This document shows positions 53,487 through 62,947 of a DNA stretch of 64,000 nucleotides, in pieces. Position 1 is the first letter of the stretch; each line of letters begins with the position of its first letter. Origin of the DNA: an uncultured Flavobacteriaceae bacterium (lineage in GTDB: Bacteria > Bacteroidota > Bacteroidia > Flavobacteriales > Flavobacteriaceae); the NCBI GenBank assembly GCA_947500385.1, contig CANMSA010000008.1, positions 172,123-236,122 on the forward strand, in the 5' to 3' direction. The position numbers were made by a program, and so were the translations under genes. The notes below the pieces were generated by a model. It saw only the letters and a program-made list of their open reading frames with translations. It was not told where the DNA came from and did no database searches.

Positions 53487-53778
53487 AGTATTTTGGGGTT
53501 CAACTTTTAGGGCGTATTGCTTGCTATGGAACCATAGCGTGTGGAGTGGGGCAATGTACCATAGATACTTACGACTTTTTCAAGGAGTAGGATTTCAGGG
53601 TACCTAATAGATCGATGAAATACACGCTTTGGATAATCGAAGCGGTATTTTTGAGAGAAAAACGGAAGTACCACCCCCTGTCGATCGGTACGATTCTACT
53701 ATCAGGAAGCCTTGTAGCAGGTAGCCTTTGCATTGGATGCTAGGCGGACCATATAGAAAATTTTACAATTATACCGGA

Positions 53779-54957
53779 CTACTTAAAGGCTTGGTGTCCC
53801 GTAATATCTGCACCGGTAATCAACAAATGAATGTCGTGCGTTCCCTCGTAGGTAATCACACTTTCTAAGTTCATCATATGTCGCATAATGCTGAATTCAC
53901 CGGTGATACCCATACCTCCTAGCATTTGCCGTGCTTCCCGGGCAATCTTAATGGCCATATCTACATTGTTGCGCTTGGCCATAGATATTTGGGCGGTAGT
54001 GGCCCTGCCTTCGTTTTTCAATTGTCCCAAACGGAAGGCCAGCAATTGGGCCTTGGTAATCTCGGTAATCATTTCGGCCAATTTTTTCTGTTGCAATTGA
54101 AAAGCGGCAATGGGTTTCCCAAACTGAATGCGTTCTTTGGCATAGCGCAATGCCGTATCGTAACAATCCATGGCAGCGCCGATAGCACCCCAAGAGATAC
54201 CGTATCGGGCAGAATCCAAGCAGCCAAGTGGTGCACCCAATCCTGTTTTGTTGGGAAGTAGATTTTCTTTGGGAACCTTTACATTATCGAAGATGAGCTC
54301 CCCGGTAGCAGAGGCCCGCAACGACCATTTATTATGGGTTTCCGGCGTCGAAAAACCTTCCATACCACGCTCTACGATCAACCCGTGAATACGACCTTCC
54401 TCATTTTTTGCCCATACCACGGCTATGTCGGCGAAAGGGGAATTTGAAATCCATAATTTGGCCCCGTTCAAAAGATAATGGTCGCCCATATCCTTGTATT
54501 TGGTTTCCATCCCACCGGGGTTTGATCCGTGATTGGGTTCGGTCAACCCGAAACACCCCATGAACTCGCCACTGGCCAATTTGGGTAAGTACTTTTTGCG
54601 TTGTTCGTCGGTGCCATAGGTATATATGGGATACATGACCAATGAAGACTGTACAGAAGCCGTGGAACGTACACCACTGTCCCCCCGTTCTATTTCTTGC
54701 ATAATGAGTCCGTAACTGATCTGGTCCAAACCGGCCCCGCCGTATGCTTCGGGAATGTACGGTCCGAAGGCCCCTATTTCTGCCAATCCTTTTATGATTT
54801 GGGTCGGAAACTCCGCTTTTTGGGCATAGTCTTCGATAATGGGTGAAACAGATCGTTTTACCCATTGGCGGGCCGCATCGCGTACCAATTTATGTTCCTC
54901 GGATAAGAGGTCGTCCAAGTTATAGTAATCAGGAGCTTCAAATAGATCGGGTCTCAT
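53779..54957 (-). CDS. gcdH: acyl-CoA dehydrogenase, glutaryl-CoA dehydrogenase type
   Basis: The 392-residue protein has the acyl-CoA dehydrogenase fold: MQEIERGDSGVRSTASVQSS, CFGLTEPNHGSNPGGMETKY (FAD/substrate region), LWISNSPFADIAVVWAK, and the C-terminal ARQMLGGMGITGEF and ITYEGTHDIHLLITG. The Glu in YEGTHD is the catalytic base position of glutaryl-CoA dehydrogenases, and SSLVMYPI is typical of that subfamily. It oxidises and decarboxylates glutaryl-CoA to crotonyl-CoA in lysine/tryptophan breakdown. A Rieske oxygenase gene lies 84 nt upstream on the same strand. Confidence 0.88.
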   Translation of the reverse strand: MRPDLFEAPDYYNLDDLLSEEHKLVRDAARQWVKRSVSPIIEDYAQKAEFPTQIIKGLAEIGAFGPYIPEAYGGAGLDQISYGLIMQEIERGDSGVRSTASVQSSLVMYPIYTYGTDEQRKKYLPKLASGEFMGCFGLTEPNHGSNPGGMETKYKDMGDHYLLNGAKLWISNSPFADIAVVWAKNEEGRIHGLIVERGMEGFSTPETHNKWSLRASATGELIFDNVKVPKENLLPNKTGLGAPLGCLDSARYGISWGAIGAAMDCYDTALRYAKERIQFGKPIAAFQLQQKKLAEMITEITKAQLLAFRLGQLKNEGRATTAQISMAKRNNVDMAIKIAREARQMLGGMGITGEFSIMRHMMNLESVITYEGTHDIHLLITGADITGHQAFK

Positions 54958-55041
54958 ACACTAGATATTTTTGTAAAGATAAGAATGAAACGTAACAATT
55001 CATCGATGTATTGTTTCATTTTTAACAATTCAACAAGAGTT

Positions 55042-56139
55042 TTAAGCGGTACTACGATTTAAAAATTGGGCCAATAGCCCATGAAAGTGGTGTACGCCTT
55101 TCTCGCGGGTCGGGGAGAAGCGGCCTGCTTTGTAAAAACGGGATCGTACGCCTTTTTGCACGCCCTCTACAACCGCCTCGTCTTCAAGTTCTACCTTGTC
55201 CAGTAAAGCACCGGCCCCTTGATCCAACTTGGAGGGGTCCCATACATAGCTAATGAAGGAAACCTTGGTACGGTTCATCGACCGCGGTTGTACCAAATTC
55301 ACCGAAAGGCCCCAAGGGTAAAAATTGAACATCATATTCGGGAAGACCCAATAATAATAGGCTGCTACCTTTTTGCCATGATCTGGATGGTCTTCCGGAA
55401 GGTCAAAAACGTGTTCCCCGTCCTGGGCATACCCGATTTGGAGGTTCATATAGTCATACAACACCGTGTCATAATCTCCGTAGTCGAGTACGGCATCCAA
55501 GTCTTCATGTACAAAGGGAATATGAAATCCTTCCAAATAATTATCACAGTACAAGGCCCAATGGGCATCAATATGATACGTTTTGGATCGGTGCTCATCC
55601 AATTTAAAATCGGTGAGGGGCAAAAACCCGATCCGTTCGTTCATCCCGTCAATGACCACCTGAAAATCGAATGTGGGATCAAGTCCCGCAAACAAAAAAG
55701 GCCCCCAATTGCGTAGGGGGAAGGTATGCAGGTCATCACAAGGTCGGGGAAAGGTCTGGGCCTCCTTGAACTCTGGCATGTGTTCAAAGGCCCCGTTCAA
55801 TGAAAAACGCCTTCCGTGATAGCCACAAGTCAGTTTTTTTTTCTTTCCCGAAGCGTCAACAATCAAGTTTCCCCGATGCGTGCATACATTGCTCAGGCAG
55901 TTTATTTTTTCCGTTACATCTTTGGTAAGGAGCATGGGCTCCGTTAAAAAACCGTCCAACAGCACAAACGGATGTACATTTCGTCCGTTTTCCAAGAGGG
56001 TTTCATGACCCACCCATTGCCATCCACCATAGAAAACCGAATTCTTCAGGGCTTCAAAAACGCGTGGGTCCCTGTAAAAAGAGGCGGGCAAGGTTTCTGC
56101 CTTCGTAATATCGGGATCAATATAAAATTTTGGAATCAA
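55042..56139 (-). CDS. Rieske [2Fe-2S] aromatic-ring-hydroxylating-type oxygenase, alpha subunit
   Basis: The protein has a Rieske centre (CTHRGN near the N-terminal third and CGYHGRRF, giving Cys-x-His and Cys-x-x-His) and a mononuclear iron site in CDNYLEGFHIPFVHEDL. Both are diagnostic of the alpha subunits of Rieske oxygenases; substrates range from aromatics to quaternary amines and cannot be read here. The start is uncertain. The longest frame begins at 56265 but would overlap the divergent permease by 71 nt; family-like sequence begins IPKFYIDPDITKAETL, just after a TTG at 56139, which I prefer. No reductase gene was seen nearby. Confidence 0.82.
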   Translation of the reverse strand: MIPKFYIDPDITKAETLPASFYRDPRVFEALKNSVFYGGWQWVGHETLLENGRNVHPFVLLDGFLTEPMLLTKDVTEKINCLSNVCTHRGNLIVDASGKKKKLTCGYHGRRFSLNGAFEHMPEFKEAQTFPRPCDDLHTFPLRNWGPFLFAGLDPTFDFQVVIDGMNERIGFLPLTDFKLDEHRSKTYHIDAHWALYCDNYLEGFHIPFVHEDLDAVLDYGDYDTVLYDYMNLQIGYAQDGEHVFDLPEDHPDHGKKVAAYYYWVFPNMMFNFYPWGLSVNLVQPRSMNRTKVSFISYVWDPSKLDQGAGALLDKVELEDEAVVEGVQKGVRSRFYKAGRFSPTREKGVHHFHGLLAQFLNRSTA

Positions 56140-56194
56140 GCGCGTTGGTTTTTGTACATTTAAAAATATATAAATCTTTTGACACCTAGACCTA

Positions 56195-57502
56195 TTGATC
56201 GACCAAACTAGCAACACTAAAAAGTTGGGCCTGTGGATGAGTACCTCTTTGGTGGTCGGAAACATGATCGGTGCCGGTATATTCCTGATGCCTGCGGCCC
56301 TTGCTCCCTATGGGGGCATCAGTATTTTGGGTTGGTTGTTTTCGGCGACGGGGGCCATACTGTTGGCCAAGGTTTTTGGGAAATTGAGCCATTTGGTTCC
56401 AGGTAGGAGCGGCGGCCCATATGCCTATTCAAAAGCAGGTTTTGGTGATTTTGTGGGCTTCTTGGTCGCTTGGGGGTATTGGATATCCATTTGGGTGAGC
56501 AATGCCGCCATTGCCATTGCCTTTGTGAGTGCGTTGAGCGTTTTTTGGCCACTACTGCAGGAAAGTACCGTCTGGGCCGTTTCGTTCGGGACAGGTACGA
56601 TATGGGGCCTTACATGGGTGAATTCCCTAGGGGTGCGTGCCTCGGGGAAGTTGCAACTTTTTACTACTATCTTAAAGTTACTTCCCTTGGTATTGATCAT
56701 TGTAGGGGGCTTTTTCTTTTTCGATCTAGAACATTTCGTACCCTTCAATAGAAGTAGTGAAACCACTTTTGGTGCCATTACGATTACCGCGGCTTTGACC
56801 CTCTATGCCTATATGGGCGTCGAAAGTGCTACCATTCCGGCCAGTGACGTGGCCCGACCCGAGAAAACCATTCCGAAAGCAACACTGTTCGGGACGGTAC
56901 TAACCGCCCTGGTCTATATCTTGGGAACTGTGGCGGTTATGGGTATTATTCCTCTGGAAGAATTGGCGGTGTCTCCGGCACCCTTTGCCGATGCCAGTGC
57001 GGTAATCGGTGGGGAATGGGGGCGTACGTTTGTCGCGGCAGGGGCGGCGATCGCTGCTTTTGGTGGACTCAATGGCTGGATTCTGGTACAAGGGCAGGTC
57101 GCTATGGCAACGGCACAAGACCATTTGTTTCCTAGTATATTTCAACGAAAAAACCGCAAAGGAGTACCCGTGTATGGGATACTCATCGGGAGTGCCTTAA
57201 GTTCGATTGTCTTATTGATGAATTATACCGATGGCCTGGTAGATCAATTCCGTTTTTTGATTCTATTGACGGCCCTGTGCGTATTGATTCCTTATTTGTT
57301 TTCGGCCGCTGCCTATGTGCTGTTGGCCATACGGCCCAAAATGGGTGTTGGCCATTGGTTGCCGGTGGTAGGCCTTGGAGGGCTTGCCTTTATTTATGCC
57401 TTATGGGCCGTATACGGCGCGGGGGAAAAGGCCATCTTCTGGGGCTTTTTGCTATTGCTAACGGGAATCCCCGTATATGTGTATATGAAGCGGCGATTAT
57501 AA
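56195..57502 (+). CDS. APC-family amino-acid permease
   Basis: The 435-residue protein is a polytopic membrane protein with about 12 helices. The conserved APC start is KKLGLWMSTSLVVGNMIGAG (GxG in helix 1), followed by FGKLSHLVPGRSGGPYAYSK and ITAALTLYAYMGVESATIPA (helix 6 region). The family exchanges or imports amino acids or amines; arginine/agmatine-type or general antiporters are nearest, but the substrate is undecided. The start is a TTG at 56195, since the next ATG (56237) falls inside helix 1. It diverges from the Rieske gene, with only 55 nt between the chosen starts. Confidence 0.9.
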   Translation: MIDQTSNTKKLGLWMSTSLVVGNMIGAGIFLMPAALAPYGGISILGWLFSATGAILLAKVFGKLSHLVPGRSGGPYAYSKAGFGDFVGFLVAWGYWISIWVSNAAIAIAFVSALSVFWPLLQESTVWAVSFGTGTIWGLTWVNSLGVRASGKLQLFTTILKLLPLVLIIVGGFFFFDLEHFVPFNRSSETTFGAITITAALTLYAYMGVESATIPASDVARPEKTIPKATLFGTVLTALVYILGTVAVMGIIPLEELAVSPAPFADASAVIGGEWGRTFVAAGAAIAAFGGLNGWILVQGQVAMATAQDHLFPSIFQRKNRKGVPVYGILIGSALSSIVLLMNYTDGLVDQFRFLILLTALCVLIPYLFSAAAYVLLAIRPKMGVGHWLPVVGLGGLAFIYALWAVYGAGEKAIFWGFLLLLTGIPVYVYMKRRL

Positions 57503-58216
57503 TTACATTTTCAGGTAAAATTCCTGTGTCAAGGCGGTATAGGCTGCCGTGTATTCATGGCGTGCATGCTCAATGACCAGCGTGTCTTCTTGAGTATCTT
57601 CTGCTGAAAAAGTGAAGGCTAGCATGCTTCTTTTGATCGTGGCGGTTGCCGTTCCTTTTACGTGGGTGATGTGCTTGGGTAAGAGCCCATAGGTTGCCGC
57701 TATTTCTTTAAATGCGGCCTCTTCCTTGTTTGGGATAATGGTGGTAAAGACACCTTCCGGAGAAAGGAGTTTCGATACCCCTTCCAGCAGTTCTCCGAAG
57801 GGCAGCGATTGGTTTTGCCGTGCAAGGTCCCTTGCGGTGCTGCCACTTGCCATAGCCTCCGAATAGAAGGGAGGATTGGAGACGATCAACTCATAGCGGT
57901 CTTCGATTTCCTCCACAAATTCATCGAGACCTGCATGGTAACAGAACAAACGATCCGCCCAGGGGGATTGCTCAAAATTGTCCATGCATTGTTCGTAGGC
58001 CGCTTCGGCTATTTCAATTGCATCAATGGTTTCAGCAGTGCTGCGTTGTGCCAACATCAGCGCTATGATTCCGGTACCCGCGCCAATATCCAAAATAGAT
58101 TCAGGCGCATTCGCAAGGGGGGTCCAGGCGCCTAGCAATACCCCATCGGTGCCAATTTTCATGGCACAGCGGTCTTGGTGAATCGTAAATTGCTTGAAAT
58201 GAAAAGGCTTTGACAA
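57503..58216 (-). CDS. trmN6: tRNA1(Val) (adenine-37-N6)-methyltransferase
   Basis: The protein has the SAM-binding motif ILDIGAGTGIIALMLAQRS and the catalytic NPPFY of N6-adenine methyltransferases (LIVSNPPFYSEA). The start matches the YfiC/TrmN6 family: KPFHFKQFTIHQDRCAMKIG, then TDGVLLGAW. It methylates A37 of tRNA1(Val). I chose a TTG at 58216, two residues before KPFHF; an ATG at 58255 would add 13 residues that relatives lack. It converges with the permease gene with no gap between the stop codons. Confidence 0.9.
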   Translation of the reverse strand: MSKPFHFKQFTIHQDRCAMKIGTDGVLLGAWTPLANAPESILDIGAGTGIIALMLAQRSTAETIDAIEIAEAAYEQCMDNFEQSPWADRLFCYHAGLDEFVEEIEDRYELIVSNPPFYSEAMASGSTARDLARQNQSLPFGELLEGVSKLLSPEGVFTTIIPNKEEAAFKEIAATYGLLPKHITHVKGTATATIKRSMLAFTFSAEDTQEDTLVIEHARHEYTAAYTALTQEFYLKM

Positions 58217-58294
58217 GGAGTCGGTTTTAAAAGGTTGTAGTAGGTAATGGAACACAAAGATAGGAAGCCTCCTCCGAATTGTCTTTCACGACCT

Positions 58295-59728
58295 CTATTC
58301 TATTTTTCCCGCTTGCCGGGTCTCGGTTCCTTCTAGTTCCAATAAAGAATCTCCCAACCGAGTGCGCATGGTATTTGCCAATAATTGTATTTCCGCTACG
58401 ATTTTAGGGTGGTTCTTGGCAACATTGGTGGTCTCGCTCTTGTCCGCCTCCAAGTTGTACAGTTCAATAGTTTCCAAATCGACCATTTTATAGGTACCGG
58501 GAAGGCCATTGCTGCCAAGTTCTTGCCCGTTCATGGTACGGTAACGATGGGGAAAATAGAGTTTCCATTTTCCGTAGCGTACCCCGAACAGCTCGTTGAC
58601 CCGATAATAAAAAAAGTACGCTTCCTGGGGGCTTTCACGGCTTTCTCCCGTTAATACGGTCCACACGTCTTTTCCATCAATGGTTTTTTGGGGAAGTGTC
58701 GCATCTGTAATACCGGCTATGGTCGGTAAGATGTCGATGGCCATGACGGGCACGTCTATGGTTTTACCCTTCGGTAGTCGTTTGGGGTAGCGGGCGATAA
58801 AAGGTTCGCGTTGTCCGCCTTCCCAGGCGGTACCCTTGCCTTCGCGAAAAGGGAGGGCGCTTCCCGCATGATTACCGTAGGCCAACCAGGGTCCGTTGTC
58901 CGAGGTAAAAATCACCAGCGTATTGTCATCAATTCCGTTCTTTTCGAGGGCGGCCAAAATTTGCCCGACTGACCAATCGATTTCCATGATGACATCGCCA
59001 TACAGCCCGCGGTCGGATTTCCCTTTGAATTTATCGGACACGAACAAGGGCACATGGGGTTGCGGGTGGGGGACGTACAAAAAGAAGGGAGTGTCTTTAT
59101 TTTTATTGATAAAGGCGACACTGCGTTCGGTAATTTGGGTCGTAAGCTGCGACTGATCGGTCAAGGTATCAATCACCGTCTCATTTTCATAGAGCGGCAA
59201 GGGACCAAAGTTGAATACCGGGCCTTGCTGCGGATGCAAGGGCCACATATCGTTCGAATACGGGATGCCGAACCACTCGTCAAAGCCGTTTTTGGTAGGT
59301 AGAAAATTGGGATGGTCGCCCAAATGCCATTTTCCAAAGATGGCTGTGCGGTATCCCTTTGTCTTGAGCATTTCGGCCAAGGTGGTTTCATCGGGGTGCA
59401 AGCCCTTGTTGCTATTGGGCATCATGGCATTGTGTATCCCGATGCGGTTGGGGTAGCAGCCGGTAAGGATCCCCGCCCGGGAGGCCGAACAGACCGCCTG
59501 GGCCGCGTAGTAGCTGGTAAGTTTTACCCCCTCGGCCGCCAATTGATCCAAGTTGGGAGTGGCAATGTCATCGGCCCCAAAAGTGCCTACATCGCGGTAT
59601 CCCTGGTCATCGGTAAAGATCAATACGATGTTGGGAGGTACCGCGCTTTCTGTGTTGCTTTTTTTCTTTTTGGCATCGCCGCAAGAAGTGATTGCAAAAT
59701 ATAAAACAAGCAAAAGGGCGGCGCGCAT
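58295..59728 (-). CDS. sulfatase (S1 family), lipoprotein
   Basis: The 477-residue protein has a lipobox (LLLVLYFAITSC). NIVLIFTDDQGYRDVG gives the metal-binding Asp pair. CSASRAGILTG is the formylglycine motif C-x-A-x-R, so it needs an anaerobic- or FGE-type maturase not seen here. Further calcium- and sulfate-binding residues lie in FGKWHLGDHP and LVIFTSDNGPWLAYGNH. Such enzymes remove sulfate from algal or host glycans in marine Bacteroidetes. There is no SusC/SusD pair beside it, so it is not in a visible utilisation locus. Substrate unknown. Confidence 0.92.
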   Translation of the reverse strand: MRAALLLVLYFAITSCGDAKKKKSNTESAVPPNIVLIFTDDQGYRDVGTFGADDIATPNLDQLAAEGVKLTSYYAAQAVCSASRAGILTGCYPNRIGIHNAMMPNSNKGLHPDETTLAEMLKTKGYRTAIFGKWHLGDHPNFLPTKNGFDEWFGIPYSNDMWPLHPQQGPVFNFGPLPLYENETVIDTLTDQSQLTTQITERSVAFINKNKDTPFFLYVPHPQPHVPLFVSDKFKGKSDRGLYGDVIMEIDWSVGQILAALEKNGIDDNTLVIFTSDNGPWLAYGNHAGSALPFREGKGTAWEGGQREPFIARYPKRLPKGKTIDVPVMAIDILPTIAGITDATLPQKTIDGKDVWTVLTGESRESPQEAYFFYYRVNELFGVRYGKWKLYFPHRYRTMNGQELGSNGLPGTYKMVDLETIELYNLEADKSETTNVAKNHPKIVAEIQLLANTMRTRLGDSLLELEGTETRQAGKIE

Positions 59729-59799
59729 TGGATTCGGTTTTAAGTGAACACCTAAAGATAGTTGAAAAATGAGTCCTTTGTCAATACGAATTCAGCAGT

Positions 59800-60400
59800 C
59801 GCTTGTACAATTTTCAGTAAGCAGTAAGCAGTGAACAGTAAAAAGTAAGCAGTTTTCGGTTGGCAGTAAGTAGTATTTAGTACTAAGTAGTGAGTACAAA
59901 GTTTTTATGGGGAAATGGAAAAGAGAGAAAAGAACAAAGACGTAAGACGAAGAATGAAAGGACTTAAAGAGTAATCAGTCTGCAATGTTCAGTGATCAGT
60001 AATCAGTAATCAGTGCACCGTGAACAGTTTTCGGTTGGCAGTAATTAGTATTTAGTACTAAGTAGTGAGTACAAAGTTTTTGGTGGAAAATGGAGAAAAG
60101 AGAGAAAAGAACAAAGACGTACGAAGGATGAAATAACTTAAGCAGTAATCAGCATTTAGTACTAAGTAGTGAGTACAAAGTTTTTATGGGGAAATGTGGA
60201 AAAGAGGGAAAATGGAAAAGAGAGAAAAGAACAAAGCCGTAAGACGAAGGATGAAAGGACTTAAAGAGTAATCAGTTAGCAACGAACAGTGAACAGTAAC
60301 CAGTGTGCAGTTGTGGATTTTGTTTTCAGCAACCATCAACTCTTCACTCATAACTTGTTTTGTATTTGAATTTGACGTTTGTATTTGAATTTATTCAGGA
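59800..60400 (+). repeat. dispersed ~100-180-bp repeat units, purine-rich strand
   Basis: No gene is visible in the 749-bp gap 59729-60477. It is filled with imperfect units that start with TATTTAGTACTAAGTAGTGA and GTACAAAG, go on with runs such as GGGGAAATGGAAAAGAGAGA and AAAGAACAAAGACGTAAGAC, and end in AGTAATCAGT. The starts lie near 59872, 60049 and 60153. The same unit occurs at 63.65-64.0 kb. The end (60350-60400) has the TTTGAATTTG words of the other arrays. Confidence 0.88.
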
Positions 60401-60477
60401 AGTCCGTTTCTTTTTCCCGCACTTTGGCGAATGGTATGGAAGGCACCCATCGGAGACAAGCGTTGGCAGGAGTACTT

Positions 60478-61152
60478 TCAGATCAAATTGGCCATTAAAA
60501 CACCACAACATATCACTAGGGCCTTGGATAAATTAAACCTATGCCCTTCGCCCGTTTCGAACAAAATGGTGGTCGCAATGTGTAAAAAGATCCCGATAAC
60601 CAGCGCATTCACAAAATGGATGTATTCAGTAACGAAGACCATATTATTGGATATATAGGTGCCCAATGGAGTCATTGCCATAAATACGACCAAAAAACCC
60701 ATGATCTGTGCCTTGCGATAGTTAGCTTGTACTAAAAAGGTGGTGAGCAAGGTTGCTATCGGTATTTTATGAAGCAATACACCATACACCATGTCATTGT
60801 GATGATGAATAGGAAGTCCTTCCAAGAAACTATGTATGCAAAGGCTTATAAACAATACCCAGGGGAATTTGTTGTCTTCTTTATTGGTATGTGCATGGCC
60901 ATGTTCTACGCCTTCCGATAAAAACTCCAACACAGTCTGAAGCACGATACCGCATATTATAAAAAGGCCGGTTTGCTGGCCCCCTAAATGATGATACACC
61001 TCGGGCAATAGATCAAAAAGTGTTAATGCCAATAAAAACGCCCCGCTAAAGGATAACAAGAGCTTGGTGCCCGTTGCTTTTTGTTTTTTGGTCACAAAGG
61101 CAATGGCAACGCCAATTCCTATGGCCAAAACTGGAAGTATATATGTCATCAT
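60478..61152 (-). CDS. ZIP-family divalent metal transporter
   Basis: The 224-residue protein has about eight membrane helices. Helix 4 has SLCIHSFLEGLPI and helix 5 VLLHKIPIATLL, the conserved histidines and acidic residue of ZIP transporters. A His-rich loop (EHGHAHTN) lies between helices 3 and 4. The family brings zinc, iron or manganese into the cytoplasm. The next gene upstream on this strand, 44 nt away, encodes an NTF2-like secreted protein. Confidence 0.88.
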   Translation of the reverse strand: MMTYILPVLAIGIGVAIAFVTKKQKATGTKLLLSFSGAFLLALTLFDLLPEVYHHLGGQQTGLFIICGIVLQTVLEFLSEGVEHGHAHTNKEDNKFPWVLFISLCIHSFLEGLPIHHHNDMVYGVLLHKIPIATLLTTFLVQANYRKAQIMGFLVVFMAMTPLGTYISNNMVFVTEYIHFVNALVIGIFLHIATTILFETGEGHRFNLSKALVICCGVLMANLI

Positions 61153-61196
61153 GATGGTAGCTGTAAAAAGTATCCCTGGGTCTGTTCTTGGTGTTG

Positions 61197-61622
61197 CTAT
61201 TCCTTTTGATTCTTCGGTCTTGTGGAATAGGTTTTACTAACAATTTTCCACTCCCCATCGATCTTGAGCAGGTGCATAAAATCAATGAACGAAAAAGTTT
61301 CATATTCCAGTTCCAACTGAGCGCTGGCGGCCACTCCTGCTATGTTTATCGCCTTAATGTAGGTTTTTGTCTGTACAGGATCATCGGAGGTGACGTATGC
61401 GCTCAGCGCTTCAATGGCATTCACTTCTTCATACTTTTTTTCTATCCACTTCATTGTGGCATTGGGATGGAATGCTTCTTTAAAAGAGGCTGCATGGTGC
61501 GTGGTCATTCCATTGAGGTACTGATCGATGGTTTTTTCTATCAGTTGCAGATCGTTATTTTGAGCGTGTACTTGTGTCATAAATACGGTAGTTACGATGA
61601 GTTGAAAAACTATTTTTTTCAT
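61197..61622 (-). CDS. secreted NTF2-like (lumazine-binding-like) protein
   Basis: The 141-residue protein has a signal peptide (IVFQLIVTTVFMTQVHAQ). The rest has the cone fold of the NTF2/SnoaL group: IEKTIDQYLNGMTTHHAAS, FHPNATMKWIE and FIDFMHLLKIDGEWKIVSKT. The pattern matches the Bacteroidetes 'putative lumazine-binding' proteins. No catalytic residues can be named. It sits between the ZIP transporter and the alcohol dehydrogenase on the same strand with short gaps (44 and 36 nt), so the three may be cotranscribed. Confidence 0.8.
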   Translation of the reverse strand: MKKIVFQLIVTTVFMTQVHAQNNDLQLIEKTIDQYLNGMTTHHAASFKEAFHPNATMKWIEKKYEEVNAIEALSAYVTSDDPVQTKTYIKAINIAGVAASAQLELEYETFSFIDFMHLLKIDGEWKIVSKTYSTRPKNQKE

Positions 61623-61658
61623 ATTTTTTCTTGATTTTATATTTCCGATGCAAAAATG

Positions 61659-62738
61659 TTACGGACGTAGGGCAACTTTAAGCGTTCCAGAAGAGCGGTC
61701 ACGCATCAGATCATACCCTTTTTCCGCCTCTGATAACGGTAAAATGTCGGTAAAGATCTTGCTGGGATCAATTACACCTCTTTCTACTATCGGAAGTAAC
61801 TTTTCCATATAGGCCGCTACATTTACCACCCCGGTATGGATGGTGATGTTTCTAAACAGGGCAGATGAATAGGGTTGTTCGACCGTTTCATACAAATGCC
61901 CAAACCCTAGAACACTTATCGATGCTCCGGCCTGGGTCATTTCCATACCTTGTGCAATGGCCGTTTTATTCCCTACGGAATCGATTACCGAATTTGCACC
62001 TCGTTCTTCCGTAAGCGATTTCACAAACGCTACCGGGTCCTCATTTTTTGAATTCACCACATGGGTCGCCCCGATCGTTTTGGCCAATTCCAATCGGCTG
62101 TCGTGCCTCCCCACCAAAATTATGGTAGATGGGCCAAACAATGTGGCAGCCATTACCGCACTTAAACCTACCGCGCCATCACCGATAACCACGACCGTTT
62201 CCCCGGTCTTGATATTCGCATTTAACGCACCGTGATACCCCGTGGCGAAATTATCGCCCAAAGGTAGAATTTTTGTATCATGCTCCTCGCCCGTTAAACT
62301 TTCCGGTACTTTAAACAGGGAAGAATTCCCATAAGGGACCCGTATAAATTCGGCCTGACCTCCTTGAATATCGTCGCCCCCGTGTTGGGCAAAAAGAGGG
62401 GTTCCGAACAACCCGCCATGATCACATGCCGACGGTAGGTCGCGTTTGCAATAATAGCAATCTCCGTCGACGAACATGGCCGATGCTACGACGTGGTCTC
62501 CCACCTTTAGGGAGTGAACACCCTTCCCTACTTGGTCTATGACCCCCACAAATTCATGCCCTATCCGCATCCCTTTGAACAAACCCATTTCTGGTCCGTT
62601 TTGGGTGAATTCCAAATCTGCACCGCAAATACCGGCAAGGGTAATGCGTACAATAACATCATCATCTTTTAGGAGTTGTGGTTTGGGTATCTCAACAACT
62701 TCAATTTGCGATCTTTCTTTGTAAACGACTGCTTTCAT
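61659..62738 (-). CDS. zinc-dependent alcohol dehydrogenase family protein
   Basis: The 359-residue protein is a medium-chain dehydrogenase: ITLAGICGADLEFTQ (catalytic Zn Cys), MRIGHEFVGVIDQVG, and the NAD(P)-binding VVVIGDGAVGLSAVMAATLF. The structural zinc loop GDCYYCKRDLPSACDHGG has three Cys and lacks one of the usual four ligands, so that site may be empty or altered. It oxidises an alcohol or related substrate that cannot be named. It is first in a likely three-gene unit; the Crp/Fnr-type regulator gene upstream (209-nt gap) is on the same strand. Confidence 0.88.
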   Translation of the reverse strand: MKAVVYKERSQIEVVEIPKPQLLKDDDVIVRITLAGICGADLEFTQNGPEMGLFKGMRIGHEFVGVIDQVGKGVHSLKVGDHVVASAMFVDGDCYYCKRDLPSACDHGGLFGTPLFAQHGGDDIQGGQAEFIRVPYGNSSLFKVPESLTGEEHDTKILPLGDNFATGYHGALNANIKTGETVVVIGDGAVGLSAVMAATLFGPSTIILVGRHDSRLELAKTIGATHVVNSKNEDPVAFVKSLTEERGANSVIDSVGNKTAIAQGMEMTQAGASISVLGFGHLYETVEQPYSSALFRNITIHTGVVNVAAYMEKLLPIVERGVIDPSKIFTDILPLSEAEKGYDLMRDRSSGTLKVALRP

Positions 62739-62947
62739 ATGCTATCTTTTAGTTTGACTTTTACGTTGTCCTATTTTTAAAAAAGAGTGGGATTTGTTTT
62801 GAGGTACGAACGACCTCATAAAACGTACACCATCTCTGCTCATTATCAACAGGACAAAGGTGCGTCGTATGGAAAAAGATTCATATGACCTGTGGTAAGA
62901 AATACGCTTGACTTTTATCAAGACCTACCATTGATATACGTCAACTT

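Noticed and set aside
60431..60658. A 75-codon plus-strand frame at the end of the repeat gap.
   Set aside because: Most of it is antisense to the well-supported ZIP transporter gene.
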